A stretch of 41,926 bases of DNA from Roseovarius sp. (GCA_014359765.1 JACIYT010000018.1:1-41926); one strand, 5' to 3'. Shown: positions 23,826 to 33,139, numbered from the stretch's first letter. Notes: generated by a model not told the origin, from the sequence alone. Numbers and translations are program-made.

Positions 23826-26696
23826 ATGGAGACCGTCGCAGGGTTCTTGCCGATCATCGCGGCATTGCCGTTTCTGGGCGCGCTTCTGCCGGGGCTGATG
23901 ATCCAGGCCGGGCGCAACACCTGCGCCGCCTTCACCGCCGCGCCCACGATCCTTGCGCTGGCGCTGCTGCTGATCTGCGCGCCGTCGGTGATGCGCGGCG
24001 AGGTGCTGACCCTTGGCATTGCGTGGCTGCCCTCGCTTGGCCTCAACGTGAATTTCATGCTCGACGGGCTGGGGCTGCTGTTTGCCGGCATGATCCTCGG
24101 GATCGGGCTGCTGATCATCCTCTATGCGCGGTTCTATCTCTCGCGCGAGGATCCGATGGGGCAGTTCTATACCTATCTGCTCCTGTTCCAGGGCGCGATG
24201 GTGGGGATCGTCCTGTCGGACAATATCCTGCTTCTGCTCATTTTCTGGGAGCTGACCTCGCTCTCGTCCTTCCTGCTCATCGGCTACTGGAAGCATCTGC
24301 CCGAAGGCCGGCAGGGCGCGCGCATGGCGCTCACGGTGACGGGGATGGGGGGACTCGCGATGATCGCGGGGATGCTGATCCTCGGCAATATCGCCGGAAG
24401 CTACGATCTCAGCGTGATCCTGACCCAGAAGGAGGCGATCCAGGCGAGCCCCATGTATCTGCCCGCGCTGATCCTGATCCTCGCGGGCTGTTTCACGAAA
24501 TCGGCGCAGTTTCCGTTCCATTTCTGGCTGCCGCACGCGATGGCCGCGCCGACGCCCGTCTCGGCCTATCTGCATTCGGCGACGATGGTGAAGGCGGGGC
24601 TTTTCCTGATGGCGCGCATGTGGCCGGTGCTGGCGGGCACGCCGGAATGGTTCTGGATCGTGGCCTCGACGGGCCTGATCACCATGGTGATCGCGGCCAA
24701 GATCGCGCTCTTCAAGGATGACCTCAAGGCGCTGCTGGCCTTCTCCACCGTGTCGCATCTGGGCCTGATCACCATGCTTCTGGGCCTCGGCACCAGGGCT
24801 GCGGCGGTGGTGGCGGTGTTTCACATCATCAACCACGCGACCTTCAAGGCCGCGCTCTTCATGACCGCGGGGATCGTGGATCACGAGGCGCATACCCGCG
24901 ACATCAAGCGGCTGGGGGGGCTGCGGCATCTCATGCCGATCACCTTTGCCATTGCCACGGTGGCGGCGCTGTCGATGGCGGGGATCCCGCCGCTCAACGG
25001 GTTCCTGTCCAAGGAAATGATGCTGGAAGAGGTGGCGCATACCCGATGGATCGGGCCGCACTGGCTGATGGGGGCGGTGGCGACGCTTGGCGCGCTCTTC
25101 TCGGTGGCCTATTCGCTGCGCTATGTCGCGCATGTGTTCCTGGGCAAGGAACGCAGCGACTATCCCGCGAGGCCGCATGACCCCGGTTTCGGCATGTGGG
25201 CCGCGCCGGCGCTGCTGGCCTTGCTGGTGGTGCTGATCGGTCTCATACCGATGACCATGGTGGGCGATCTGGTGCAGGTGACGGCGGCGGCGGTCACGGG
25301 GGCGGAGCCCCATGTGAAGATCACGCATTGGCACGGGCTGGTGCCGGCCTTCTGGATGTCGGTGGTGGCGGTGCTGGGCGGGCTGGTGCTGTTGCGGCTG
25401 CACGCGCCGCTTGCGGCGATATGGGAGGCCGCGCCGCGCCCCGAGGCCAAGGCGATGTTCGACGCGGTGACAGCGGCGGCGACGCGCGCCGCCGCGAGAT
25501 TCTCCGCCGGGCTGCATAACGGCGCGCTGATGCGCAACGCGGCGGTGTTCAGCGTGGCGGTGCTGGGTGCGGGATGGCTCGCCTGGCAGGGCGGCGGGCT
25601 GCGAGAGCCCACGCGCGAGATGCTGCCCATCACGCCGCTGCCGGCGATCGGCTGGCTGCTCATGGTGGTGGCGACGGTGCTGCTGGTGGCCTGTCACCGC
25701 GCGCGGTTTACCGCGCTGGTGCTGATCGGGGTGGTCGGGCTGATGGTGTCGCTCGGCTTTGTCTATTTCTCGGCGCCCGATCTGGCGATGACGCAGATCT
25801 CGGTGGAGGTGGTGACGATCATCCTGCTGCTGCTCGCGCTCAATTTCCTGCCGACCGAGACCCCGGTCGAGAGCACGCCGGGACGGCGCGCGCGCGATGC
25901 GCTGATCGCGCTGGCGGGGGGGGCTGCGGTGGCGGGGCTGACCTATGCCGTGCTGCTGCGCGATTTCGCCGGGGAGAGCATCTCGGCCTTTCACCTGGCC
26001 AATTCCTACAAGGGCGGCGGCGGCACCAATGTCGTCAACGTGATCCTGGTGGATTTCCGCGGCTACGATACCTTTGGCGAGATCATCGTGCTGGGGATCG
26101 CCGCGCTGGTGATCTTTGCGCTGACCGATGCGGTGCTGCGCGGCGCCGGCGGGCGGTGGCTGGCGAGCTGGGACCGCGAGAACCGGCCCCGGGCGGGCGA
26201 CCGCCACCCGTTGATGATGGTGGTGGCGACGCGCGTGATGATGCCGATCGCGCTGATGGTGGGGGTCTATATCTTTCTGCGTGGCCATAACGAGCCGGGC
26301 GGCGGCTTTATCGCCGGGCTGGTCGTGGCCATCGCCTTTCTGATGCAATACATGGCCTCGGGCTATGCCTGGGCGGAGGCGCGCCAGCGCGTGACCTATC
26401 ACGCCACGATCGGGGTCGGCGTGCTGGTTGCCACGGTGACGGGTGTCGGCGCGTGGCTGGCGGGGCGGCCGTTCCTCACCTCGGATTTCGGCTATCTGCA
26501 TTTCCCGCCGATCGAGGAATTCGAATGGGCCACCGCCATCGCCTTTGACGTGGGCGTGTTCCTCACCGTGCTGGGGGCGGTGATGCTCGCGCTCCAGAGC
26601 CTGTCGAGCATGGCGCGCCGTGCGGGCGAGACCGTCAATGTCGAGCCGATGGATATCGACCCCACGCGCGACGGGGAAGAAGGGGAGGGCAGGTAG
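23826..26696 (+). CDS. mrpA: Mrp Na+/H+ antiporter subunit A fused to B (MrpAB/PhaAB)
   Basis: This 956-residue polytopic inner-membrane protein is homologous to complex I NuoL/NuoM. The proton-channel region spans about 110-420: FWELTSLSSFLLIGYW with the conserved glutamate, FPFHFWLPHAMAAPTPVSAYLHSATMVKAG, and FSTVSHLGLI. A DUF4040/MbhD-like segment follows near 620-690. The last about 140 residues are an MnhB domain: RVMMPIALMVGVYIFLRGH and NEPGGGFIAGLVVAIAFLMQY. B is not a separate gene, as in Sinorhizobium PhaAB. The start METVAGF at 23826 has a GGGGGGCAGGG run before it; 23784 would add a polar leader. The operon confers Na+ resistance and pH homeostasis. Confidence 0.95.
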   Translation: METVAGFLPIIAALPFLGALLPGLMIQAGRNTCAAFTAAPTILALALLLICAPSVMRGEVLTLGIAWLPSLGLNVNFMLDGLGLLFAGMILGIGLLIILYARFYLSREDPMGQFYTYLLLFQGAMVGIVLSDNILLLLIFWELTSLSSFLLIGYWKHLPEGRQGARMALTVTGMGGLAMIAGMLILGNIAGSYDLSVILTQKEAIQASPMYLPALILILAGCFTKSAQFPFHFWLPHAMAAPTPVSAYLHSATMVKAGLFLMARMWPVLAGTPEWFWIVASTGLITMVIAAKIALFKDDLKALLAFSTVSHLGLITMLLGLGTRAAAVVAVFHIINHATFKAALFMTAGIVDHEAHTRDIKRLGGLRHLMPITFAIATVAALSMAGIPPLNGFLSKEMMLEEVAHTRWIGPHWLMGAVATLGALFSVAYSLRYVAHVFLGKERSDYPARPHDPGFGMWAAPALLALLVVLIGLIPMTMVGDLVQVTAAAVTGAEPHVKITHWHGLVPAFWMSVVAVLGGLVLLRLHAPLAAIWEAAPRPEAKAMFDAVTAAATRAAARFSAGLHNGALMRNAAVFSVAVLGAGWLAWQGGGLREPTREMLPITPLPAIGWLLMVVATVLLVACHRARFTALVLIGVVGLMVSLGFVYFSAPDLAMTQISVEVVTIILLLLALNFLPTETPVESTPGRRARDALIALAGGAAVAGLTYAVLLRDFAGESISAFHLANSYKGGGGTNVVNVILVDFRGYDTFGEIIVLGIAALVIFALTDAVLRGAGGRWLASWDRENRPRAGDRHPLMMVVATRVMMPIALMVGVYIFLRGHNEPGGGFIAGLVVAIAFLMQYMASGYAWAEARQRVTYHATIGVGVLVATVTGVGAWLAGRPFLTSDFGYLHFPPIEEFEWATAIAFDVGVFLTVLGAVMLALQSLSSMARRAGETVNVEPMDIDPTRDGEEGEGR

Positions 26697-26697
26697 G

Positions 26698-27051
26698 ATG
26701 GAACTCCTGATGGCAAGCGCGATCGGGGTGATGACGGCGGCGGGAATCTACCTGGTGCTCAGGATGCGGACATTCCCGGTGATCCTCGGGCTGGCGCTGC
26801 TGACCTATGCGGTCAACTATTTCCTCTTCGCCACGGGGCGGCTGGCGGTGAACATGCCCCCCGTCCTGCGCAAGGGGGCCGAGACCTATACCGACCCGTT
26901 GCCGCAGGCGCTGGTGCTGACGGCGATCGTGATCTCCTTTGGCATGACGGCGGTGGTGGTGATGATGGCGCTCGGCTCCTATCTCTCGTCGCGCGACGAT
27001 GACGTGATCCTGCCGCCCGAGGATGACAGCCCGCGGGAGGGCGACGCATGA
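26698..27051 (+). CDS. mrpC: Mrp antiporter subunit C
   Basis: This 117-residue protein with three transmembrane helices is homologous to NuoK. MELLMASAIGVMTAAGIYLVL and TFPVILGLALLTYAVNYFLF are typical, as is DPLPQALVLTAIVISFGMTA, the strongest MrpC signature. ATG 26698 is one nt after the mrpA stop (TAGGATG). Its stop overlaps the mrpD start at 27048 (ATGA). Confidence 0.95.
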   Translation: MELLMASAIGVMTAAGIYLVLRMRTFPVILGLALLTYAVNYFLFATGRLAVNMPPVLRKGAETYTDPLPQALVLTAIVISFGMTAVVVMMALGSYLSSRDDDVILPPEDDSPREGDA

Positions 27052-28568
27052 ACCACTGGATCATCGTTCCCGTTGTCATGCCCGCCATTCTCGCGGCGGT
27101 GATGACGCTGGCCATGCGCTACCATATCGGGTTGCAGCGGGTTTTCTCGCTGGCGGGGAGTGTGGCGCTGCTGGCGGTGGCGCTTGGCCTGCTCGCCCAT
27201 GCCGGGAGCGGCGCGATCGAGGTCTATGAGCTTGGCAACTGGCCCGCGCCCTTCGGCATCGTGCTGGTGCTCGACCGGCTCTCGGCGGTGATGGTCGCGC
27301 TGACGGCGGCGCTGGCGCTGGTCGTGCTGCTCTACGCGATCGGGTCGGGCTGGGATGCGCGCGGGCGCAATTTCCACGCGCTCTGGCAGTTTCAGCTGAT
27401 GGGGATCTGCGGCGCCTTCCTGACCGGCGACGCCTTCAACCTCTTCGTCTTCTTCGAGGTGCTGCTCATTGCCTCCTACGGGCTGATGATCCACGCAGGC
27501 GGCGCGCGCCGGCTCAAGGCGGGTGTGCAATACGTGATCTACAACCTGCTCGGCTCGACCTTGTTCCTGTTCGCGCTCGGCACGATCTATGCCGTCACCG
27601 GCACGCTCAACATGGCCGATCTGGCGCTGCGCGCGGCCGAGATCCCGGTCGGGGACAGCGCGCTTCTGCGGGTGGGGGCGATGCTCCTGTTTCTGGTCTT
27701 TGCGCTCAAGGCGGCGCTTTTGCCGCTGCATTTCTGGCTGCCCAATACCTATGCCGAGGCCCCCGCGCCGGTGGCCGCGCTTTTCGCCATCATGACCAAG
27801 GTCGGCGCCTATGCGATCCTGCGATTCTACACGCTGATCTTCGGCCCCGATCTCGACGCGACGGCGGCGCTGATCGACACCATTCTGCTTTACGGCGCGC
27901 TCGCGACGCTGGCGGTGGGGATGATCGGCATTCTGGGGGCGCGCCGGCTGGGGCGGCTCGCGGCCTTTGCCGCCATCGGCTCGATGGGAACGCTGCTCAT
28001 TGCCATCGCGGGCTTTACCGAGGGCAGCTCGACCGCGGCGCTCTATTATGCGATCCACTCGACGCTGGCGGGGGCGCTGCTCTTTCTCGTGGTCGATCTG
28101 GTGCGCGAGCGGCGCGGCGCGCTGGCGGGCGCGCTGGTGCCGGGGCCGCGGCTGGCGCAGCATGGCATGGTCACGGCGCTCTGGTTCGGGGCAGCGATCG
28201 CCACCGCCGGGATGCCGCCGCTCTCGGGGTTCATCGGCAAGCTGCTGGTGCTCGATGCCACGCGGGACATGGGCGCGGCCTGGCTCATCTGGGGCACGAT
28301 CCTCGTGACCTCGCTGGTGGCGATCCTGGGGCTGGCGCAGGCGGGCAGCGTGGTGTTCTGGAAGACGGTCGCGCCCGCCGACACCGCCGACACCGACGCG
28401 CCGCCCGCCGCGCAACCCGCGCTGCCGCTGGTGGCCTGTTTCGTGCTGCTGGGGGGGATCGTCGCGCTCTCGGTGCTGGCGGGGCCGGTGGTGCGCTATC
28501 TCGAGGCGACGGCGGCGCAGCTCCATGCGCCCGCCGGCTATATCGCCGCCGTTCTGGGGCAGGGCTGA
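27048..28568 (+). CDS. mrpD: Mrp antiporter subunit D
   Basis: This 506-residue proton-translocating subunit is homologous to NuoN/NuoM. It has FFEVLLIASYGLMIHAGGARRLKAG with the essential glutamate and FALKAALLPLHFWLPNTYAEAPAPVAALFAIMTKVGAYAI with the conserved lysine region. It has about 14 helices. The start overlaps the mrpC stop. mrpE starts 13 nt after its end. Confidence 0.95.
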   Translation: MNHWIIVPVVMPAILAAVMTLAMRYHIGLQRVFSLAGSVALLAVALGLLAHAGSGAIEVYELGNWPAPFGIVLVLDRLSAVMVALTAALALVVLLYAIGSGWDARGRNFHALWQFQLMGICGAFLTGDAFNLFVFFEVLLIASYGLMIHAGGARRLKAGVQYVIYNLLGSTLFLFALGTIYAVTGTLNMADLALRAAEIPVGDSALLRVGAMLLFLVFALKAALLPLHFWLPNTYAEAPAPVAALFAIMTKVGAYAILRFYTLIFGPDLDATAALIDTILLYGALATLAVGMIGILGARRLGRLAAFAAIGSMGTLLIAIAGFTEGSSTAALYYAIHSTLAGALLFLVVDLVRERRGALAGALVPGPRLAQHGMVTALWFGAAIATAGMPPLSGFIGKLLVLDATRDMGAAWLIWGTILVTSLVAILGLAQAGSVVFWKTVAPADTADTDAPPAAQPALPLVACFVLLGGIVALSVLAGPVVRYLEATAAQLHAPAGYIAAVLGQG

Positions 28569-28581
28569 GGGAGGCGAGGCG

Positions 28582-29073
28582 ATGCTGCAAAGGATTTTCC
28601 CCCACCCGTATCTGACGCTTCTGCTGATCGTGGTCTGGCAGATGCTGGTCAACAAGATCACGCCGGGCAATCTCCTGCTCGGCACGCTCCTCGGCGTGGC
28701 GATCCCGCTCATCACCGCGCCCTACTGGCCCAACACGCCGCGGCTGCGCTCGATCCCGAGGATCGTGGAATATGTGCTGCTGGTGCTGTGGGATATCTGC
28801 GTGGCCAATGTGCAGGTGGCGATGATCATCCTGTTCAAGGCCAATGCCAATACCCGCCCCGCCTGGATCACCATCCCGCTGGAGCTGCGCACGCCAGAGG
28901 CGATCACCGTGCTCGCCGGCACGATCACGATGACGCCGGGCACCGTGTCGAGCGATCTCTCGGCGGACGGGCGCAGCCTGCTGGTGCATTGCCTCGACGC
29001 GCCCGACCCGGACGCGGTGCGCGATCAGATCAAGACGCGCTACGAACGCCGGCTGATGGAGATTTTCGAATGA
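28582..29073 (+). CDS. mrpE: Mrp antiporter subunit E
   Basis: This 163-residue membrane protein of the MnhE family has N-terminal helices VVWQMLVNKITPGNLLLGTL and IVEYVLLVLWDICVANVQVA. A cytoplasmic domain follows with TPEAITVLAGTITMTPGTVS, the most conserved MrpE stretch. ATG 28582 follows GAGGGAGGCGAG. The stop overlaps mrpF (ATGA at 29070). Confidence 0.94.
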   Translation: MLQRIFPHPYLTLLLIVVWQMLVNKITPGNLLLGTLLGVAIPLITAPYWPNTPRLRSIPRIVEYVLLVLWDICVANVQVAMIILFKANANTRPAWITIPLELRTPEAITVLAGTITMTPGTVSSDLSADGRSLLVHCLDAPDPDAVRDQIKTRYERRLMEIFE

Positions 29074-29339
29074 TCGGAGTTGCCCTCACCTTTGCCTTCG
29101 CCTGTTTCGGGCTGGCGCTCCTGCTCAACCTCTACCGCATCGTGAACGCCCCCAGCCTGGGCGACCGGATCCTCGCGCTCGACACGATGGTGATCAACGC
29201 CATCGCGCTGCTGGCGCTCTTCGGCATCCTCGAGGGCACCACGGTCTATTTCGAGGCCTCGATGCTCATCGCCATGACGGGCTTCATCTCCACCGTGTCC
29301 TATACGCGCTACCTGCTGCGCGGCGACATCATCGAATAG
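29070..29339 (+). CDS. mrpF: Mrp antiporter subunit F
   Basis: This 89-residue, three-helix protein contains LYRIVNAPSLGDRILALDTM, the MnhF signature with the buried aspartate, followed by MLIAMTGFISTVSYTRYL. The start overlaps the mrpE stop by four bases. mrpG starts 12 nt downstream. Confidence 0.94.
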   Translation: MIGVALTFAFACFGLALLLNLYRIVNAPSLGDRILALDTMVINAIALLALFGILEGTTVYFEASMLIAMTGFISTVSYTRYLLRGDIIE

Positions 29340-29351
29340 AAAGGGGGCACC

Positions 29352-29762
29352 ATGATCGTCGAAATCCTCATCGCGGCCTGCCTGGTGGTCAGCGGCGTGT
29401 TCGGGCTCGTGGGCTCGATCGGCCTGATCAAGCTGCCCGACCCGATGATGCGCCTGCACGCGCCGACCAAGGCGACCACGCTCGGGGTGGGCGGCGCGCT
29501 GATTGCCTCGATGCTCTATTTCGAATTCGTGATCGGGCGTTTCTCGTTTCACGAGCTGATGATCACGCTGTTCCTGTTCCTGACCGCGCCGATCACCGGC
29601 CATTTCATCGCCAAGACCCACCTGCACCTGCTGCACAAGCCTTCCGACCTGCCGCCGACCGGGTCGGACCGGCCCTGGGCCAGCTACGAGAGCGACGCCG
29701 CGCGCGCCGCCATCGAGACGCCGGAATCGGCGGTGAGCGAGGCCGCGCGCGAGGGCGGTTGA
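29352..29762 (+). CDS. mrpG: Mrp antiporter subunit G
   Basis: This 136-residue, three-helix protein of the MnhG family has VFGLVGSIGLIKLPDPMMRLHAPTKATTLGVGG, the family core, then MITLFLFLTAPITGHFIA. The C-terminal about 35 residues are polar and variable. It is the last mrp gene. AAAGGGGG before the ATG is a clear ribosome site. A GC-rich stem-loop follows the stop. Confidence 0.94.
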   Translation: MIVEILIAACLVVSGVFGLVGSIGLIKLPDPMMRLHAPTKATTLGVGGALIASMLYFEFVIGRFSFHELMITLFLFLTAPITGHFIAKTHLHLLHKPSDLPPTGSDRPWASYESDAARAAIETPESAVSEAAREGG

Positions 29763-29789
29763 GCGCCGCCCCCGGAAGAGGGGCGGCGC
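29763..29789. terminator. Stem-loop ending the mrp operon (bidirectional with moxR-like gene)
   Basis: GCGCCGCCCC (29763-29772) pairs exactly with GGGGCGGCGC (29780-29789), loop CGGAAGA, in the 38-nt space between convergent genes. There is no T-tract, so function as an intrinsic terminator is uncertain, but its position fits a shared end signal. Confidence 0.55.
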
Positions 29790-29800
29790 CGCGCCATCTG

Positions 29801-30640
29801 TCAGCGCTGCCGCCGCGCCATGAAGGCGAGCCGCTCGAAGAGATGCACGTCCTGCTCGTTCTTGAGCAGCGCGCCGTGCAGGCGCGGCAGCGCGTCCACC
29901 CCGTCACGGCGCAGATCCTCCGGCGAGAGATCCTCGGCAAGCAGCAGCTTGAGCCAGTCGAGAACCTCCGAGGTGGAGGGCTTCTTCTTCAGCCCCTGCT
30001 GGTCGCGGATCTCGTAGAACTGCGTGAGCGCGGTGGTGAGCAGCGCCTCCTTGATGCCGGGATGATGCACGGCCACGATCCGCTTCATGGTCTCGAGATC
30101 GGGAAAGCGGATGTAATGGAAGAAACACCGCCGCAGAAAGGCGTCGGGCAATTCCTTCTCGTTGTTCGAGGTGATGATGATCACCGGACGGTGACGGGCG
30201 CGGATCGTCTCGCCGGTCTCGTAGACGTGGAATTCCATCCGGTCGAGCTCCTGCAACAGGTCGTTGGGGAACTCGATATCGGCCTTGTCGATCTCGTCGA
30301 TCAGCAGCACCACGCGCTCCTCCGAGGCGAAGGCCTCCCAGAGCTTGCCGCGGCGGATGTAGTTGCGCACGTCCTGCACACGCTCGTCGCCCAGCTGGCT
30401 GTCGCGCAGCCGGCTCACGGCATCGTATTCATAAAGACCCTGCGCCGCTCGCGTGGTCGATTTCACATGCCACTCGATAAGCCGCATCCCCATGGCCTGC
30501 GCCACCTGGCGCGCAAGCTCGGTCTTGCCGGTGCCCGGCTCTCCCTTGACCAGAAGCGGCCGCTCGAGCGTCACGGCGGCATTGACCGCAACGGTCAGGT
30601 CATCGGTGGCCACATAGCTGTCGGTTCCCTCGAATTTCAT
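29801..30640 (-). CDS. MoxR-type AAA+ ATPase
   Basis: This 279-residue AAA+ protein has Walker A VKGEPGTGKTELAR (about residues 32-45), Walker B ERVVLLIDEIDKAD, sensor 1 VIIITSNNEKELPDAFLRRC and a helical C-terminal lid. It belongs to the MoxR superfamily, whose members act as chaperones for enzyme activation, usually with a von Willebrand factor A-domain partner. No VWA gene follows on the same strand here (the minus-strand downstream region is the mrp operon antisense), so the partner lies elsewhere. ATG 30640 (MKFEGTDSYVATDDL) fits homologues; the longer frame to 30736 is not supported. Confidence 0.9.
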   Translation of the reverse strand: MKFEGTDSYVATDDLTVAVNAAVTLERPLLVKGEPGTGKTELARQVAQAMGMRLIEWHVKSTTRAAQGLYEYDAVSRLRDSQLGDERVQDVRNYIRRGKLWEAFASEERVVLLIDEIDKADIEFPNDLLQELDRMEFHVYETGETIRARHRPVIIITSNNEKELPDAFLRRCFFHYIRFPDLETMKRIVAVHHPGIKEALLTTALTQFYEIRDQQGLKKKPSTSEVLDWLKLLLAEDLSPEDLRRDGVDALPRLHGALLKNEQDVHLFERLAFMARRQR

Positions 30641-30852
30641 CGCCTCGTCAATCCTTTCATGCACGGGGGCAGGGCAAGTCGCGGGGAAGGTAATCGGTTC
30701 CGGCGAACACATCAATGGCGCGTGACAGGCGTGCAATCGGTGCGCGATTGGCTAGTGACAATCCCCGGTGCCCCGTGTAGATCGGCGCACGAAGACAGTG
30801 ACTGTCTGGGGAGTAACCGATGCCGGACACGGGTCTTGACGAGAGGATCGAG

Positions 30853-31275
30853 ATGAAAGCCGAAGTGTTCTTGCCCGAGGATTACCAGCCCGCGGAGGAC
30901 GAGCCGTTCATGAACGAACGCCAGCTCGAATATTTCCGCCGCAAACTGGTGCGCTGGCGGCTCGAGCTGCTCGAGGGGAGCCGCGAGACCATCGGCACGC
31001 TTCAGGACGGCACCCGTGCAATCCCCGACATCGCCGACCGCGCCAGCGAAGAGACCGACCGCGCGCTGGAACTGCGCACCCGGGACCGCCAGCGCAAGCT
31101 CGTCGCAAAGATCGACGCGGCGCTGCGCCGGATCGAGGAGGGAGAATACGGATATTGCGAGGTGACCGGCGAGCCGATCAGCCTCAAGCGGCTCGATGCG
31201 CGCCCGATCGCCACCATGACCCTCGAGGCGCAGGAGCGTCACGAGCGGCGCGAGAAGGTGCACCGCGACGATTGA
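30853..31275 (+). CDS. dksA: RNA polymerase-binding transcription factor DksA
   Basis: This 140-residue protein binds the RNA polymerase secondary channel and, with ppGpp, tunes rRNA and stress promoters. The N-terminal coiled-coil carries EDEPFMNERQLEYFRRKL. The tip is near DIADRASEETDRALELRTRDR, with the DxxDxA-like acidic residues. The zinc-finger region reads GEYGYCEVTGEPISLKRLDARP and keeps only one cysteine (C102) instead of four, which is usual in alphaproteobacterial DksA. An upstream in-frame ATG at 30820 has a better ribosome site (GGGGAG) and would add 11 residues; I prefer 30853 because homologues begin MKAEVFLP. It is divergent from the MoxR gene. Confidence 0.93.
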   Translation: MKAEVFLPEDYQPAEDEPFMNERQLEYFRRKLVRWRLELLEGSRETIGTLQDGTRAIPDIADRASEETDRALELRTRDRQRKLVAKIDAALRRIEEGEYGYCEVTGEPISLKRLDARPIATMTLEAQERHERREKVHRDD

Positions 31276-31359
31276 GGCGGGCGCGGTGCCCGGATCGTGG
31301 CAGGGATCGCGTGCGCCGGGGCTCGTCTCCGGCGCTGTTCGTTTCGGCAAAGGGGATCC

Positions 31360-32526
31360 ATGCAGCTCGACGGGAAAAGGATCGCGGTGATCGGCGCGGG
31401 CATCGGCGGGCTGGCCGTGGCCCGCGCGCTGGCGCTGCGCGGCGCGGATGTGACCGTGTTCGAGCAGGCCGCCGGAATCGTGGAGGTGGGCGCTGGCCTC
31501 CAGATCAGCCCCAATGGCTTTGCCGTGCTCGCGGCTCTCGGGCTGGCGGCGGCGCTGCGCTCGGAGCGGGGGACGGCGGTGCAGCTCTGCGATTACCGCG
31601 GGGCCGAGGTGCTCCGGCTCGACCTGGGGCGGCTGACCCGTGCCGAATATCATTTCGTGCATCGCGCCGACCTCATCGCGTTGCTGGCCGAGGGCGCACG
31701 CGCCGCAGGCGTCCGGATGCGCCTGTTGCAGAAGGTGACCGGCCTGCAGCCCGGCGCGCGTCCGCGCATCGAGACCGCAAGCGGCGCGTGCTTCGAGGCC
31801 GACCTGGTGATCGGCGCCGACGGGCTGCACTCGGTCGCGCGCACCGTGCTTGATGGCGCCGCCGCGCCGTTCTTCACCCGGCAGGTGGCATGGCGCGCCC
31901 TCATCCCCAATCACGCGGGGCGCGGCCCCAAGGTGCGCCTGCACATGGGGCCGCTGCGCCATGTGGTGAGCTACCCGCTGCGCGAGGGCAGCCTGCTCAA
32001 TCTCGTGGCCGTGCAGGAACGCGCCGCCTGGACCTCCGAGAGCTGGAGCCAGACCGACGATCCGCAGGCACTCCGCGCGGCCTTTGCCGATTTCGGATCC
32101 GAGGTGCGCGACATGCTCGCCGCTGTCGAAACCGTGCATCTCTGGGGGCTCTTCCGGCACCGGGTGGCACGGGTCTGGCAGCGGGACGGGGTGGCGATCC
32201 TCGGCGATGCAGCGCATCCCACGCTGCCCTTCATGGCGCAGGGGGCGTGCATGGCGCTCGAGGATGCCTGGGTGCTGGCCGATGCGCTGAGCCGGGCCGG
32301 GACGCTGGCCGGCGGGCTTGCGCGCTATCAGGCGCGACGCGAGGGGCGCGTGCGCCGGGTGGTCGCGGCGGCGAGCCGCAATGCCTGGAAATACCATCTC
32401 GCCGCGCCGCCGCTCCGCTGGGCCGCCCATGCCGCGCTGCGCCTGGGCGGCGCGCTCGCCCCCGAGCGGATGATCCGGCAATTCGACTGGATCTATGCGC
32501 ATGACGTGACCCGCGAGGCCGCCTGA
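31360..32526 (+). CDS. FAD-dependent monooxygenase (salicylate hydroxylase-like)
   Basis: This 388-residue group A flavoprotein monooxygenase has an N-terminal dinucleotide fold IAVIGAGIGGLAVARAL (about residues 8-24), VGAGLQISPNG, the DG motif DLVIGADGLHSVAR, and the second FAD motif AILGDAAHPTLPFMAQGACMALEDA. It resembles 3-hydroxybenzoate/salicylate 1-monooxygenases and related aromatic ring hydroxylases. The substrate is not readable, and no ring-cleavage or degradation genes are nearby. The ribosome site AAAGGGG precedes ATG 31360. Its stop and that of the RluE-like gene are six nt apart, convergent. Confidence 0.9.
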   Translation: MQLDGKRIAVIGAGIGGLAVARALALRGADVTVFEQAAGIVEVGAGLQISPNGFAVLAALGLAAALRSERGTAVQLCDYRGAEVLRLDLGRLTRAEYHFVHRADLIALLAEGARAAGVRMRLLQKVTGLQPGARPRIETASGACFEADLVIGADGLHSVARTVLDGAAAPFFTRQVAWRALIPNHAGRGPKVRLHMGPLRHVVSYPLREGSLLNLVAVQERAAWTSESWSQTDDPQALRAAFADFGSEVRDMLAAVETVHLWGLFRHRVARVWQRDGVAILGDAAHPTLPFMAQGACMALEDAWVLADALSRAGTLAGGLARYQARREGRVRRVVAAASRNAWKYHLAAPPLRWAAHAALRLGGALAPERMIRQFDWIYAHDVTREAA

Positions 32527-32532
32527 GCGCGC

Positions 32533-33078
32533 TCAGGCTTCGCGCCAGGCACCGGGGGCGAGCCCGTCCAGCGCCCATCTCCCGATCCGCCAGCGCACGA
32601 GGCGCAAGGTCGGGTGGCCGACATGCGCCGTCATCCGCCGCACCTGCCGGTTGCGCCCTTCGGTGATCGTCACTTCCAGCCAGCAATCGGGCACGCTCTT
32701 GCGCTGGCGCACGGGCGGGTCGCGCTCCCACAGAGCAGGGGGCGCGATGCGGCGCACGCGGGCAGGGCGCGTCAAACCGTCGCGGAGCGTGACGCCCGCG
32801 CGAAGTGCCGCGAGAGCGGCCTCGTCGGGCAGCCCTTCGACCTGCACCAGGTAGGTCTTGGCGGTCTTGAAGCGGGGCGCGGCGATGCGCGCCTGAAGCG
32901 CGCCATCATCGGTCAGGAGCAAGAGCCCCTCGCTGTCGCGGTCGAGCCGGCCCGCAGGATAGACGCCGGGAATTTCGATGAAGTCGGACAGCGTCGGGCG
33001 CGGGGCCCCGGCGCTGCCCTTGTCGGTGAATTGCGACAGCACGCCATGGGGCTTGTTGAAGAGGAGGAGCCGCGTCAT
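32533..33078 (-). CDS. rluE: 23S rRNA pseudouridine synthase, RluE-like
   Basis: This 181-residue pseudouridine synthase of the RsuA/RluB/E/F family lacks the N-terminal S4 domain, as RluE does. [17 protein letters not shown] opens it. The catalytic aspartate is in [19 protein letters not shown], followed by KTYLVQVEG and [14 protein letters not shown]. coli RluE makes pseudouridine at 23S position 2457; RsuA relatives modify other sites, so specificity is inferred. The start at 33078 has GAGGCGGGG upstream. The frame reaches 33201 through the AT-rich hairpins, which I treat as non-coding. Confidence 0.9.
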   Translation of the reverse strand: MTRLLLFNKPHGVLSQFTDKGSAGAPRPTLSDFIEIPGVYPAGRLDRDSEGLLLLTDDGALQARIAAPRFKTAKTYLVQVEGLPDEAALAALRAGVTLRDGLTRPARVRRIAPPALWERDPPVRQRKSVPDCWLEVTITEGRNRQVRRMTAHVGHPTLRLVRWRIGRWALDGLAPGAWREA

Positions 33079-33139
33079 CCCCGCCTCTTGCCGCAAATCC
33101 CCCGGTTTCCGCAAGTCCGGACCGTTGACAATGGGGGGC

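Noticed and set aside
23457..26501. Minus-strand open frame of 1014 codons opposite mrpA
   Set aside because: It has the same antisense artefact composition (HRQ-rich), with no motif.
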